Below, in pieces: positions 9,879 through 19,335 of a stretch of DNA of 64,000 nt; position 1 is the stretch's first letter, and each line of letters begins with the position of its first letter. Both the position numbers and the translations under genes were made by a program. A model generated the notes under the pieces. It saw only the letters and a program-made list of their open reading frames with translations. It did not search any database and was not told where the DNA came from. Source of the DNA: an uncultured Clostridia bacterium (GTDB lineage: Bacteria > Bacillota > Clostridia > Christensenellales > CAG-917); the NCBI GenBank assembly GCA_944372795.1, contig CALWAF010000006.1:1-64000 (forward strand). The letters run 5' to 3'.

Positions 9879-12095
9879 ATGGAGCTCAAAGGCGAGATCA
9901 GGAACGTGATCTTCCGCAGTGAAGAAACGGGATATGCCGTGGTCGACCTCAAATGCGAGGACGGTATGTTCACCGTGGTCGGCACGATGCCCCCCGTCAG
10001 CGAGGGGCAGAATCTGCGCGTGGAGGGCGACTTCAAGACGCGCAGCATGTACGGCAGACAGTTCACCGCGGAGAAGGTCTACGTTTCCTCTCCGTCAAGG
10101 CTGGACGGCATCGTCAAGTTTCTGGGCAGCGGGCTCATCAAGGGCATGGGTCCCGTCACCGCGCAGTCCGTCGTGGACCGCTACGGCGTGGACGCCCTCG
10201 AGAAGATGAAGTACCCCGTGGAGATCGCCAAAGTCAAGGGCATTTCCCTGAAACGCGCCACGGAATTTTGTCTGGGTTACGCGAAGCTGGAAAAGATGCA
10301 GTCCGCCGTGATGTTCCTGCAAAAGCTGGGCATCACGATAGGGCTAGCCCTCAAGATATACCGCGTGTACGGCGATGCCGCAGAAGAGAGAGTGCGCCGC
10401 AATCCCTATTCCCTTGTGGACGACGTGGAAGGCATAGGCTTCCAGACCGCGGACAGGATCGCGGGGGAGCTGGGCGTGGCGCGCGACAGCGACTATCGCA
10501 TATGCGCCGCCGTCACCTATACGCTGAAGGAAGCGTCGGTGCGCGGCGGACACAACTTTTTGCCCGAAACGGAACTTTTTCCTGCCGTTGTGGCATTGTT
10601 AAGGTCGGATAGTGACGAGATCGAGCGCAGGGTGCGTGACAACGTCGAGGATATGATCATGCTCGGCGACCTCGTCAGATACGACACGGGCGAGTGCGTC
10701 GCCATCCTCACGAAGCAGAACTATAACATCGAGCGCAGTATCGCGCGCAGGCTCATACGCTTGCAGGCGGAGGCTGCGGATTTCAGGGTGGACACCGAAA
10801 GGGAAGTCGCCGACTTCGAGAGAGAGGCGGGCTTCTCGTTGCATCCCAACCAGGTCGCCGCGGTGCGTGCCGCAGTGGAGAACGGGCTGCAGATCGTGAC
10901 GGGCGGCCCCGGCACGGGCAAGACCACCATCGTGAAGTGCATCATACACCTCTTCCGCAATCTCGGGCAGAGGGTGGCGCTGTGCGCGCCCACCGGAAGA
11001 GCGGCGAAGAGGCTTTCTGCGGCGACGGGAGAGGAGGCGAAGACCATCCACCGTATGCTCGACCTCAATTGGAAGGACGGCGGCGGGAGCTTCGGGTTCA
11101 ATTCCGACCGCAAGCTGCCCCTCGACGCCGTCATCGTGGACGAGGTGAGCATGGTGGACGAATATGTGTTCAACGCACTGCTCTCCGCGATGGAGAGGGG
11201 AAGCAGGCTGGTGTTGGTCGGCGACAAGGATCAGCTGGCGTCCGTGGGCGCGGGGAATGTTTTGAGCGACCTCATCAAGTGCGGCAAGTTCCCCGTCAGC
11301 GAGCTCACGCAGATATACCGACAGTCGGAGGACAGCAGGATAGTCGTCAACGCCCACCGCATCAACCACGGCGAGATGCCGGAGCTGGACAACCGCAGCA
11401 GCGACTTCTTCTTCGAGGAAAAGGAGGACGCGGAGTCCATCGCCCGCACCACCTCCGACCTCGTGACGCGCAGGCTCCCCGGCTTTTTGAAGGTGCCGCC
11501 CATGGAGATACAGGTGCTGTGTCCCATGAAGAGGGGAAGCGCGGGCACCGTGAACCTCAACCGCATATTGCAGGAAAAGCTCAATCCTCCCTCCCGCGAC
11601 AAGAAGGAGGCAAGGCAGGGCGACACCCTCTTCCGCGAGGGCGACAAGGTGATGCAGACCCAGAACAATTATCAGCAGGAATGGGTGCAGGTGTCGGGCT
11701 CGCGGGTGGAAGCGGGCACGGGAGTGTTCAACGGCGACATTGGCATCATTGAGAGCATCAATCCGCAAACTATGCAGTTTACCGTGCGTTTTGATGATGA
11801 TAAAGTGGCGGTTTATCAATATTCCGACATCGAACAGCTGGCGCCGGCGTATGCCGTGACCATACACAAATCGCAGGGATGCGAGTTCGACGCCGTGGTG
11901 GTGGCGCTGGACGCGAACTATATGTTGCAGACGCGCAATCTCCTTTACACCGCAGTCACGCGCGCCAAGAAACTCGTGGTCATCGTGGGCGCGAAAAAGA
12001 CGGTGGCGAAGATGGTGCGCAACAACGAGACCGCAAGGCGCAACTCCCTCCTTCTCAATCTTATCGAGGAGGAGTGCAGGGGAGAGGTGTTCTGA
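9879..12095 (+). CDS. recD2: RecD2-type ATP-dependent DNA helicase
   Basis: This 738-residue superfamily-1B helicase translocates 5' to 3' on single-stranded DNA. The N-terminal part has an OB-like segment and helix-hairpin-helix repeats characteristic of RecD2 proteins that work without RecBC. Walker A GGPGTGKTT is near residues 342-350, and Walker B VDEVSMVDEY near residue 420. The C-terminal motif YAVTIHKSQGCEFDAVVV is intact. I chose the ATG at 9879 because GGGAGGTG stands just before it and the homology begins with MELKGEIRNV; a longer upstream frame overlaps metK and is spurious. The stop overlaps the comF start by one base (TGATG). Confidence 0.96.
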   Translation: MELKGEIRNVIFRSEETGYAVVDLKCEDGMFTVVGTMPPVSEGQNLRVEGDFKTRSMYGRQFTAEKVYVSSPSRLDGIVKFLGSGLIKGMGPVTAQSVVDRYGVDALEKMKYPVEIAKVKGISLKRATEFCLGYAKLEKMQSAVMFLQKLGITIGLALKIYRVYGDAAEERVRRNPYSLVDDVEGIGFQTADRIAGELGVARDSDYRICAAVTYTLKEASVRGGHNFLPETELFPAVVALLRSDSDEIERRVRDNVEDMIMLGDLVRYDTGECVAILTKQNYNIERSIARRLIRLQAEAADFRVDTEREVADFEREAGFSLHPNQVAAVRAAVENGLQIVTGGPGTGKTTIVKCIIHLFRNLGQRVALCAPTGRAAKRLSAATGEEAKTIHRMLDLNWKDGGGSFGFNSDRKLPLDAVIVDEVSMVDEYVFNALLSAMERGSRLVLVGDKDQLASVGAGNVLSDLIKCGKFPVSELTQIYRQSEDSRIVVNAHRINHGEMPELDNRSSDFFFEEKEDAESIARTTSDLVTRRLPGFLKVPPMEIQVLCPMKRGSAGTVNLNRILQEKLNPPSRDKKEARQGDTLFREGDKVMQTQNNYQQEWVQVSGSRVEAGTGVFNGDIGIIESINPQTMQFTVRFDDDKVAVYQYSDIEQLAPAYAVTIHKSQGCEFDAVVVALDANYMLQTRNLLYTAVTRAKKLVVIVGAKKTVAKMVRNNETARRNSLLLNLIEEECRGEVF

Positions 12096-12883
12096 TGAAG
12101 GGGCGCGGCGAGGCTGTGCGCGCCGTCCTGAAGAGGGCGGCGAAGGGGCTTGCGGACGCGCTGTATCCCGAGGCGGTCACCTGTGACGTCTGCGGGGCGG
12201 AGCTTGTTGCCGACACCAGGTATACGCTGTGCGCGGCATGCACCGCCGCCATGCCTTTCATAAGGGGACACAGATGCCTGAATTGCGGCGTCCCCATCTC
12301 GGATGAGGCGGACTACTGCCTGCGGTGTCAGCGGACCTCCGCTCTGTTCAGGCGCAATATCTCGCCGCTGTGCTACTCGGGCGAGGCGATGGAGCTCGTC
12401 CACGCGCTCAAATTCGGCGGCAAGAGATACATCGCGAAGCTGCTCGGCGCTATGATGGCGGATGAGTTCATCCGTTCCGGCGAAGAGGGAGAGGTGATCG
12501 TGCCCGTCCCGATGAGCGAAGCGGAACTCAAAAGACGCGGGTTCAACCAATCCGGGCTCATCGCCGAGGACATCGGGAAAAGGCTGGGTATGCCCGTGCT
12601 CCCCGCCCTGGTCAAGGTGCGGGAGACCAAGCCGCAGAAGGAACTCACGGGCAAGGAGAGGGCGGAGAACCTGAAAGGGTGTTTCACCGTGGCGTACGGG
12701 GAGTATGTGCGCGGGAGGAAGATCGTGCTGGTGGACGACGTTTTCACGACGGGGTCTACGGCAAACGAGTGTACGCGTATGCTGCTGCGGGCGAAGGCTG
12801 CCTCGGTCACGGTGCTGACGGCGGCGGTGACCGTGCCCAAAAACAGGGTGGAAGTGCTGCCCGCACAAAAAAGCGAAGAGTGA
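12095..12883 (+). CDS. comF: ComF family phosphoribosyltransferase-like protein
   Basis: The protein (262 residues) has an N-terminal four-cysteine zinc finger (CDVCGAEL ... CAAC, then CLNCG ... CLRCQ) followed by a type-I phosphoribosyltransferase fold with the PRPP loop motif VLVDDVFTTGST near residue 215. ComF proteins are linked to DNA uptake and to helicase or primosome partners. Its ATG overlaps the recD2 stop, so the two are translationally coupled, which fits a DNA-processing role. No other competence gene is in the window. The biochemical activity of ComF is not settled. Confidence 0.92.
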   Translation: MKGRGEAVRAVLKRAAKGLADALYPEAVTCDVCGAELVADTRYTLCAACTAAMPFIRGHRCLNCGVPISDEADYCLRCQRTSALFRRNISPLCYSGEAMELVHALKFGGKRYIAKLLGAMMADEFIRSGEEGEVIVPVPMSEAELKRRGFNQSGLIAEDIGKRLGMPVLPALVKVRETKPQKELTGKERAENLKGCFTVAYGEYVRGRKIVLVDDVFTTGSTANECTRMLLRAKAASVTVLTAAVTVPKNRVEVLPAQKSEE

Positions 12884-12891
12884 AAATTATT

Positions 12892-12919
12892 GCCATTTTA
12901 AGCAAATGGCTTTATTATT
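12892..12919 (+). terminator. Terminator after comF
   Basis: GCCATTT (12892-12898) pairs with AAATGGC (12904-12910) around a 5-base loop and is followed by TTTATTATT. It separates recD2-comF from secA. Two further GC-rich inverted repeats (CCGCGCGC/GCGCGCGG and CCCGAC/GTCGGG) lie between it and the secA ribosome binding site. Confidence 0.65.
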
Positions 12920-12981
12920 GAAATAATATTTCCCGCGCGCGAGGCGCGCGGCGCACCCGACGGAGTCGGGAAAGGAGCGAT

Positions 12982-15768
12982 ATGCCTTCCATTTTCAACG
13001 AGAACGAAAGAAAGGTGCGCAAGCTGAAAAAGCTGGCAGAAAAGGTGGATATGCTCGCCGAAAGATACTCGTCCATGCCGGACGACGAGCTTGCGGCGGA
13101 GACCGTTAGGTTCAAAAAGAGGCTCGCCGACGGCGAGACCCTCGACGACATCCTGCCCGAGGCGTTCGCCGCGGTGAGGGAGGCGGCAGCCCGCGTGCTG
13201 GGAATGCGTCCCTTCTTCGTGCAGGTGATGGGCGGCATCGCTCTGCATCAGGGCAGGATAGCCGAGATGGGCACGGGCGAAGGCAAGACCCTCGTCGCCA
13301 CCATGCCCTCCTACCTCAACGCGCTTGCGGGGCACGGCGTGCACGTCGTCACCGTCAACGATTATCTCGCCCAGCGTGACGCCGCGTGGATGGGCAAGGT
13401 GCACCGTTTCATGGGACTGACCGTCGGCGTCATCGTCCCCGGGATGAAGAATGACGAGAAGCGCAAGGCGTACGCGTGCGACATCACCTATTGCACCAAC
13501 AACGAGCTGGGCTTCGATTTCCTGCGCGACAACATGGTGGTGAAAAAGGCGTACAAGATGCAGCGCGAGCTGAACTTCGCCATCATCGACGAGGTGGACT
13601 CCATCCTCATCGACGAGGCGCGCACCCCGCTCATCATATCGGGGAAGGGCGGCGACTCCGGCGAGCTTTACAAGAAGGCGGACGACTTCGTGAAGAGGCT
13701 GCGTCCCGACGACTACACCATCGAAGAGAAGGAAAAGACGGTCATGCTCACGGATGACGGCGTCGCGAAGGCGGAAAACTGGTTCGGCGTGGACAACATC
13801 ACGGACATGGACAACGCCGATCTTTACAGCCACATCCAGCGCGCCCTCAAAGCCAACTTCATCATGAAGAAGGACCGCGACTACATCGTCTCGGACGGCG
13901 AAGTGCTCATCGTGGACGAGTTCACGGGGCGCGTGCTGGTGGGACGCCGTTACAGCGAAGGGCTGCATCAGGCGGTGGAGGCGAAGGAACACGTCGCCAT
14001 CCGCAGCGAGAACAAGACTCTTGCCACCATCACCTTCCAGAATTTCTTCAGGATGTACCGCAAGCTCTCGGGCATGACGGGCACGGCGAAGACGGAAGAG
14101 GAAGAGTTCAAGGGCATCTATTCCCTCGACGTCGTCACCATCCCCCCCAATCTTCCTTCCATGAGACGCGACGAGAACGACAGCATCTACACCAAAGAGG
14201 CGGGCAAGATAAGGGCGATCATCGCGGATATCGAGGAATGCATCGCAAAGGGTCAGCCCGTGCTGGTGGGCACCGTCAGCGTCGAGAAGTCCGAGAACCT
14301 TGCCAAGACGCTCGAGCGTGACATCAACGCGAAGAGGCTGCGCACCGCGAGCGGCGGCAACGTGGTGGTGCGGGTGCTCAACGCAAAGCACCACAAGGAA
14401 GAGGCGTCCATCATCGCACAGGCGGGCAGATCGGGCGCGGTGACAATCGCCACCAACATGGCGGGCAGAGGCACGGACATCATGCTGGGCGGCAACCCCG
14501 AATATCTCGCGAAAGCCAAGCTCGAGAGCATGGGATTCGAGCCCGAAGTCATCGAAATGGCGGCATCTCCCCACGCCTATGACGAGAGGATGATGAGATA
14601 CGCCATGGAGAAGTATATCGAGAAGTACCCCGACGACGCGGCGTTCAAAGCGCGCTGCATGGACGCGGACGCCGCCTACGACGAGTGGTTCGGCCGCTAT
14701 AAGAAGGAGTGCGACGAGGACAAGGTCAAAGTGCTGGAGGCGGGCGGTCTGCGCGTCATCGGCACCGAGCGCCACGAGAGCAGGCGTATAGACAATCAGC
14801 TGCGAGGCAGAAGCGCCAGACAGGGCGACCCCGGCAGCACGGCGTTCTACATCTCCCTCGACGACGACGTGGCGCGCATCTTCGGCGGCGACAAACTGAA
14901 GTCCGTCACCGAGACGATGAAGCTGGACGAGGATACGCCCATCGCAAGCTCCTTCATCACCAAGCAGATCGAGCGCGCGCAGAAGATGGTGGAGAACCGC
15001 AACTTCTCCGTGAGAAAGCAGGTGCTCAACTACGACGACGTGATGAACGCCCAGCGCGAGCTCATCTATAAGGAGCGCGGCAAGGTGCTGGACGGGCTGG
15101 ATGTGCACGATCAGATCCTCGACATGATAGGGGAGCTGGCAGAGGAGATCATCGGCTACTACGCCGACTATAAGGTGGACTACAACACGTGGGACTACGA
15201 GGCTTTCAACACCTCCCTCGAACACCGTATGCTCCCCAAGGGCAGCAACGTGATGACTCCGGAGCTGTGCTCCTGCTACGACGTCTATAAGCTCAAAGAC
15301 GCCGTGATGAAGATAGCCCTCGAGACCTACGACAAGAAGAAGGCGGAGGCGGAGGCGCTGGGCGTTTCGTTCGCCGACCTCGAACGCATGGTGCTCCTGC
15401 GCAACGTGGACGCGAAATGGATGGATCACATCGACGCCATGGACGCGCTGCGCCGAGGCATAGGACTGCGCGGCTACGGTCAGCGCGATCCCGTCGTCGC
15501 CTATCGTCAGGAGGGATGGGAGATGTTCGAGGACATGGTCAGCCGCATCCATACGGACACGGCGTCCATGTTGCTCACCTTCACCCTCACGCCCAAGGAG
15601 AAGAAGCCGCAGGGCGCGCCTCACGCGGGCGCGAAGCGTCCCGGACAGCCTCCCGCGAAACAGATGCCGCGCACCGTGGTCAACAGCGGAGCGAAGGTCG
15701 GACGCAACGATCCGTGCCCCTGCGGAAGCGGGAAAAAGTTTAAGAACTGCTGCGGCAGGAACGCATGA
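12982..15768 (+). CDS. secA: Preprotein translocase ATPase SecA
   Basis: SecA (928 residues) is the motor that pushes unfolded preproteins through SecYEG. Walker A MGTGEGKTL is at about residues 96-104 and the DEAD-like motif IIDEVDSILIDEAR near residue 200. NMAGRGTDI belongs to the second nucleotide-binding domain. The C terminus ends in a SEC-C zinc motif, DPCPCGSGKKFKNCC, preceded by a proline- and lysine-rich linker. The length is within the usual range and larger than B. subtilis SecA. AAGGAG precedes the ATG. prfB follows 13 bases later, an arrangement common in Firmicutes. Confidence 0.99.
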   Translation: MPSIFNENERKVRKLKKLAEKVDMLAERYSSMPDDELAAETVRFKKRLADGETLDDILPEAFAAVREAAARVLGMRPFFVQVMGGIALHQGRIAEMGTGEGKTLVATMPSYLNALAGHGVHVVTVNDYLAQRDAAWMGKVHRFMGLTVGVIVPGMKNDEKRKAYACDITYCTNNELGFDFLRDNMVVKKAYKMQRELNFAIIDEVDSILIDEARTPLIISGKGGDSGELYKKADDFVKRLRPDDYTIEEKEKTVMLTDDGVAKAENWFGVDNITDMDNADLYSHIQRALKANFIMKKDRDYIVSDGEVLIVDEFTGRVLVGRRYSEGLHQAVEAKEHVAIRSENKTLATITFQNFFRMYRKLSGMTGTAKTEEEEFKGIYSLDVVTIPPNLPSMRRDENDSIYTKEAGKIRAIIADIEECIAKGQPVLVGTVSVEKSENLAKTLERDINAKRLRTASGGNVVVRVLNAKHHKEEASIIAQAGRSGAVTIATNMAGRGTDIMLGGNPEYLAKAKLESMGFEPEVIEMAASPHAYDERMMRYAMEKYIEKYPDDAAFKARCMDADAAYDEWFGRYKKECDEDKVKVLEAGGLRVIGTERHESRRIDNQLRGRSARQGDPGSTAFYISLDDDVARIFGGDKLKSVTETMKLDEDTPIASSFITKQIERAQKMVENRNFSVRKQVLNYDDVMNAQRELIYKERGKVLDGLDVHDQILDMIGELAEEIIGYYADYKVDYNTWDYEAFNTSLEHRMLPKGSNVMTPELCSCYDVYKLKDAVMKIALETYDKKKAEAEALGVSFADLERMVLLRNVDAKWMDHIDAMDALRRGIGLRGYGQRDPVVAYRQEGWEMFEDMVSRIHTDTASMLLTFTLTPKEKKPQGAPHAGAKRPGQPPAKQMPRTVVNSGAKVGRNDPCPCGSGKKFKNCCGRNA

Positions 15769-15781
15769 ACACGGGAGAGAT

Positions 15782-16888
15782 ATGCTGAATTATCAGGACA
15801 AGAAAAACGAACTTAAATCGCTGAAAGCGGAGTTAAACACCGCATATCAGGGGATAAACCCCGAGAAAGTGCGCGCACGTATTGCGGAGCTCGAGGCGAT
15901 GCAGAATGCGGACGGGTTCTGGAACGATGTGGAAAACGCGCAGAAAGTGTCCAAGGAATCCAGCCAGCTCACGAGCAAGCTCGCGCGTTTCGAGAAGCTG
16001 CTTGCCGACCTCGACGACGCCATCGAAACGGTGGACATCGTGGAACTCGAGGCGAGCGAGGAGGAGGACGAAGCCCTTCTGCAACGCATCGCGCAGCTTT
16101 CGGAGGAAGTGGAACATCTCACGCTCTCCACTCTGCTTTCCGGCAAATACGACGCGCTGAACGCCATCCTCACCCTGCACGCGGGGGCGGGCGGCACCGA
16201 GGCGCAGGATTGGTGCGAGATGCTCTATCGCATGTACACGCGTTTTGTGGAGCGCGAAGGGTGGAACTGCACGGAGCTGGACATCCTCGCGGGCGACGAG
16301 GCGGGGTTGAAGAGCGTCACCTTCCGCGTGGAAGGGGACAATGCCTACGGCTATCTCAAGGCGGAAAAGGGGGTGCACCGTCTGGTGCGCATCTCTCCCT
16401 TCGACAGTCAGGCGCGCAGGCACACGTCATTTGCCTCTCTCGAAGTCATGCCGGAGATCGTGGACACGTCCGAGATAGAGATCCGTCCCGAGGACCTCAA
16501 GGTGGACACCTATCGCTCCAGCGGCGCGGGAGGGCAGCACGTCAACAAGACGGAGTCCGCGGTGCGCATCACGCATATACCCACGGGCATCATCGTCGCC
16601 TGTCAGAACGAGCGCAGTCAGATCCAGAACCGCGAAGTCGCCATGCAGATGCTGCGAAGCAAGCTCATCGAACGCCGCGAACGCGAGCGCGAGGAAGAGG
16701 CGGCGGCAATATCGGGCAAACTCAAAAAGATAGAGTGGGGCAGCCAGATCCGCAGCTACGTCTTCTGTCCTTACACCATGGTCAAGGATCACCGCACGGG
16801 CTACGAAACGGGCAACGTCCAAGCCGTTATGGACGGCGACCTCGAAGGCTTCATCAACGAGTACCTTAAAATGTCTGTGGCGGAATAA
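15782..16888 (+). CDS. prfB: Peptide chain release factor 2, no programmed frameshift
   Basis: RF2 (368 residues) terminates translation at UGA and UAA. The stop-recognition tripeptide SPF is at residues 205-207 and the peptidyl-tRNA hydrolysis motif GGQ at residues 250-252, inside SGAGGQHVNKTESAVRITH. In most bacteria prfB has an in-frame UGA near codon 25 that is bypassed by +1 frameshifting. Here the frame is continuous and the region of codons 20-30 has no UGA, so that autoregulation is absent. GGGAGAG precedes the ATG. It lies 13 bases after secA and probably shares its transcript. Confidence 0.98.
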   Translation: MLNYQDKKNELKSLKAELNTAYQGINPEKVRARIAELEAMQNADGFWNDVENAQKVSKESSQLTSKLARFEKLLADLDDAIETVDIVELEASEEEDEALLQRIAQLSEEVEHLTLSTLLSGKYDALNAILTLHAGAGGTEAQDWCEMLYRMYTRFVEREGWNCTELDILAGDEAGLKSVTFRVEGDNAYGYLKAEKGVHRLVRISPFDSQARRHTSFASLEVMPEIVDTSEIEIRPEDLKVDTYRSSGAGGQHVNKTESAVRITHIPTGIIVACQNERSQIQNREVAMQMLRSKLIERREREREEEAAAISGKLKKIEWGSQIRSYVFCPYTMVKDHRTGYETGNVQAVMDGDLEGFINEYLKMSVAE

Positions 16889-16930
16889 ACAAAAATATCC
16901 GTTTAGATCGCGGAAAACGAGAACAAAACC

Positions 16931-17932
16931 ATGAAGATACTCGCGATAGAATCCAGCTGTGACGAAACCGCCGCCGCCGTCGTGGAAGACGGCAGGCGGG
17001 TCTTGTCAAACGTCGTCGCGTCGCAGATCGAGATCCACCGCCGTTTCGGCGGAGTGGTGCCCGAGATCGCAAGCCGCAACCACACCCTCGCGATCGACAA
17101 CGTGGTCGCGCAGGCTCTTGACGAGAGCGGGTGCGGACGGGAGGACATCGACGCCGTCGCCGTGACCTACGGCGCGGGGTTGCTGGGCGCGTTGCTCGTC
17201 GGAGTGAACTACGCCAAAGGGCTCGCTTACGCGTGGGGGAAACCCCTTTATGCCGTGTCGCACGTCAAAGGGCATCTCGCCGCGAATTACATCGACAGCA
17301 CGCTGGAGCCGCCCTATCTTTGTCTGCTTGCCAGCGGCGGTCACACCGCCGTGCTGCGGGTCATGGACTACGAGGACACCGAGCTGATCGGGCAGTCCGC
17401 GGACGATGCGGCGGGCGAGGCGTTCGACAAGGTGGCGAGAGTGCTCGGTCTGCCTTATCCCGGCGGTCCCGAGATCCAGAAGCTGGCAAGAGAGGGCAGA
17501 CCCGTCTACAAGATGCCTCTTCCCGTCTTCAAAGAGGGGGGAGAGGTGAGGTTCTCTTACAGCGGGTTGAAGACCTACGTCATAAATCTCGTGCACGGCA
17601 TGGAGCAGCGCGGAGAGGATATCCCCCGCGCGAACATCGCGTGTTCCTTTCAGGAGTGCGCGGTGGAGCAGCTCTTTAGGGGCGCGGAGTGCGCGGCGGC
17701 GCGCACGGGAGAGAGAAAGGTCGCGGTGGCGGGCGGCGTGAGCGCGAACGAGCGTCTGCGCGCGCGTTTTGACGAGTGGGCGAAGGAGAGCGGCACGGAA
17801 GTGTTTTATCCCCGCCTCAAATACTGCACGGACAATGCGGCGATGATAGGTGCCGCGGCATACTACCTCGTGCGGTCGGGAGGGAGACCCGCAGGTTTCG
17901 ACCTCGACGCCAAAGCCACGGTCGCGCTTTAA
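16931..17932 (+). CDS. tsaD: tRNA N6-threonylcarbamoyladenosine transferase TsaD
   Basis: TsaD (333 residues) transfers the threonylcarbamoyl group to A37 of ANN-decoding tRNAs together with TsaB and TsaE. It begins ILAIESSCDETAAAVVEDG, typical of the ASKHA fold. The metal-binding His pair is present at His111 and His115 (SHVKGHLAANY). A conserved GGVSANERLR segment occurs near residue 258. The length is typical. It follows prfB by 42 bases with only a weak ribosome binding site. tsaB and tsaE are not in the window. Confidence 0.97.
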   Translation: MKILAIESSCDETAAAVVEDGRRVLSNVVASQIEIHRRFGGVVPEIASRNHTLAIDNVVAQALDESGCGREDIDAVAVTYGAGLLGALLVGVNYAKGLAYAWGKPLYAVSHVKGHLAANYIDSTLEPPYLCLLASGGHTAVLRVMDYEDTELIGQSADDAAGEAFDKVARVLGLPYPGGPEIQKLAREGRPVYKMPLPVFKEGGEVRFSYSGLKTYVINLVHGMEQRGEDIPRANIACSFQECAVEQLFRGAECAAARTGERKVAVAGGVSANERLRARFDEWAKESGTEVFYPRLKYCTDNAAMIGAAAYYLVRSGGRPAGFDLDAKATVAL

Positions 17933-18043
17933 GGCGCGAGGGCGCATACGTTGCGCGCTAGTGTGCGCATATGCGTGTGTGCTACTACATCTAGTCTATA
18001 AAAATATAATATAATTTTTTTGCGGAAAGTCGCGTCATTTCGT
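17933..18043. other. Intergenic region with possible folded 3' end after tsaD
   Basis: The stretch contains CGCATA (17943-17948) and TATGCG (17970-17975) enclosing GCGC/GCGC, a possible imperfect hairpin, then an AT-rich tract about 25 bases downstream with a run of Ts at 18014-18021. This could be a terminator but is not a textbook one. The palindrome TGCGCATATG at 17964-17973 recurs three times before the symporter gene at 34911. Confidence 0.35.
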
Positions 18044-18072
18044 TTGACATCCCACTCCCGAGTTGGTAATAT
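18044..18072 (+). promoter_or_regulatory. Strong sigma-A-type promoter of the str operon
   Basis: TTGACA at 18044-18049 and TAATAT at 18067-18072 are separated by 17 bases. The expected start is near 18079, about 45 bases before the L7Ae-family gene. It would drive that gene, rpsL, rpsG, fusA and tuf, and possibly genes on to rplA. Confidence 0.85.
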
Positions 18073-18122
18073 GATATGGCTTGCGTAAATGCGAGCTGTT
18101 TTTAGCTTATGGAAAAACGGTC

Positions 18123-18392
18123 ATGAGCAGAGAAAACGAACTGAAAACGATGCTAGCAAACTCCTCGAATGTTGTGGGAACGAAACAGGTTTTGAGGGGT
18201 ATATCCGAAGGGACGATCGGGTGTGTGATCGTCGCCGAGGACGCCGACTTCGCCTTGAGGCTCAAGGTGGTCGGTGCCGCCGAGAGCGCGGGAGTCTCCG
18301 TAGCGTATGCGCCGTCGATGGCGTGGCTGGGGGAAGCCTGCGGCATAGAGGTGGGCGCCGCCGCTGCGGGCATCGGGACGCAGGAGGACTAG
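18123..18392 (+). CDS. L7Ae-family ribosomal protein (YbxF/RplGB-like)
   Basis: This 89-residue L7Ae/L30e-like kink-turn RNA-binding protein starts at the ATG MSRENELKTM; an upstream ATG at 18081 lies at the predicted transcript start and is unlikely. Typical features are VGTKQVLRGISEGTIGCVIVAEDAD near the N terminus and a hydrophobic core after it. It stands immediately before rpsL, as ybxF does in B. subtilis, where the protein binds kink-turn RNA. The ribosome binding site is weak. Confidence 0.85.
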   Translation: MSRENELKTMLANSSNVVGTKQVLRGISEGTIGCVIVAEDADFALRLKVVGAAESAGVSVAYAPSMAWLGEACGIEVGAAAAGIGTQED

Positions 18393-18452
18393 ATTGATTG
18401 CACTTGCATGGGTTGAGCAGGTACATTCGGAAATAACACAGGAGGAACAAGA

Positions 18453-18824
18453 ATGCCAACTATTAACCAGCTTGTCAGAAAGGGCAGGGAACGTCAGACC
18501 AAGAAATCCATGACTCCTATCATGGGACAGTGCCCGCAGAAGCGCGGCATCTGCCTTTCCGTGACGACGACTTCTCCCAAGAAGCCGAACTCGGCGCTGC
18601 GCAAGATCGCGAGAGTGCGCCTCGTCAACGGTCAGGAAGGTACGATCTACATCCCCGGCATCGGACACAATCTGCAAGAGCACAGCGTGGTGCTCATCAG
18701 AGGCGGAAGAGTCCGTGACCTGCCCGGCGTGCGTTATCACATCATACGCGGCACTCTGGATACGGCGGGCGTCGCGAAACGCAAGCAAGCCAGATCCAAG
18801 TACGGTGCAAAACGCCCCAAATAA
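18453..18824 (+). CDS. rpsL: 30S ribosomal protein S12
   Basis: S12 (123 residues) sits at the decoding centre of the small subunit. It begins [12 protein letters not shown] and carries the conserved loop [17 protein letters not shown] with the lysine whose mutation gives streptomycin resistance left unchanged. It ends in a lysine- and arginine-rich tail ([13 protein letters not shown]). AGGAGG precedes the ATG. It is the second gene of the str operon, 60 bases after the L7Ae-family gene. Confidence 0.99.
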   Translation: MPTINQLVRKGRERQTKKSMTPIMGQCPQKRGICLSVTTTSPKKPNSALRKIARVRLVNGQEGTIYIPGIGHNLQEHSVVLIRGGRVRDLPGVRYHIIRGTLDTAGVAKRKQARSKYGAKRPK

Positions 18825-18859
18825 GAATTTTTCGAATGTAATTACCCAAGGAGGACAAT

Positions 18860-19330
18860 ATGCCCAGAAGAAGCGGCGTGCCCAAGAGAGATGTTCTGCC
18901 CGATCCCGTTTACGGCAGCAAGGTTGTGACCAAGCTCATCAACCAGATCATGCTGGACGGCAAGAAGGGGACTGCGCAGACCATCGTCTACGAGGCTTTC
19001 GATATTGCAGCACAGAAACTCGGAGTCGAGGCGATCGACATTTTCACCAAGGCTCTCGAAAACGCCATGCCCCTCCTCGAAGTCAAAGCGAGAAGAGTGG
19101 GTGGCTCGACCTATCAGGTCCCCATGGAGATCCGTCCCGAGCGCAGACAGACCCTCGCGATCCGCTGGATCGTTCAGTTTGCCAGAAAGCGCGGCGAGAA
19201 GACCATGAAGGAGAGGCTTGCGGGCGAGCTCATGGACGCTTACAACCTCGCCGGCGGCGCAGTCAAGAAGAAGGACGAAATGCACCGTATGGCAGAGGCG
19301 AACAAGGCGTTCGCACACTATAGGTGGTAG
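18860..19330 (+). CDS. rpsG: 30S ribosomal protein S7
   Basis: S7 (156 residues) nucleates assembly of the 30S head. It begins [20 protein letters not shown] and contains [16 protein letters not shown] and the conserved [14 protein letters not shown]. The length is standard. AAGGAGG lies before the ATG. The fusA ribosome binding site, AGGTGG, is inside the last three codons of this gene, so rpsG and fusA translation are likely linked. Confidence 0.99.
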   Translation: MPRRSGVPKRDVLPDPVYGSKVVTKLINQIMLDGKKGTAQTIVYEAFDIAAQKLGVEAIDIFTKALENAMPLLEVKARRVGGSTYQVPMEIRPERRQTLAIRWIVQFARKRGEKTMKERLAGELMDAYNLAGGAVKKKDEMHRMAEANKAFAHYRW

Positions 19331-19335
19331 TCTTT

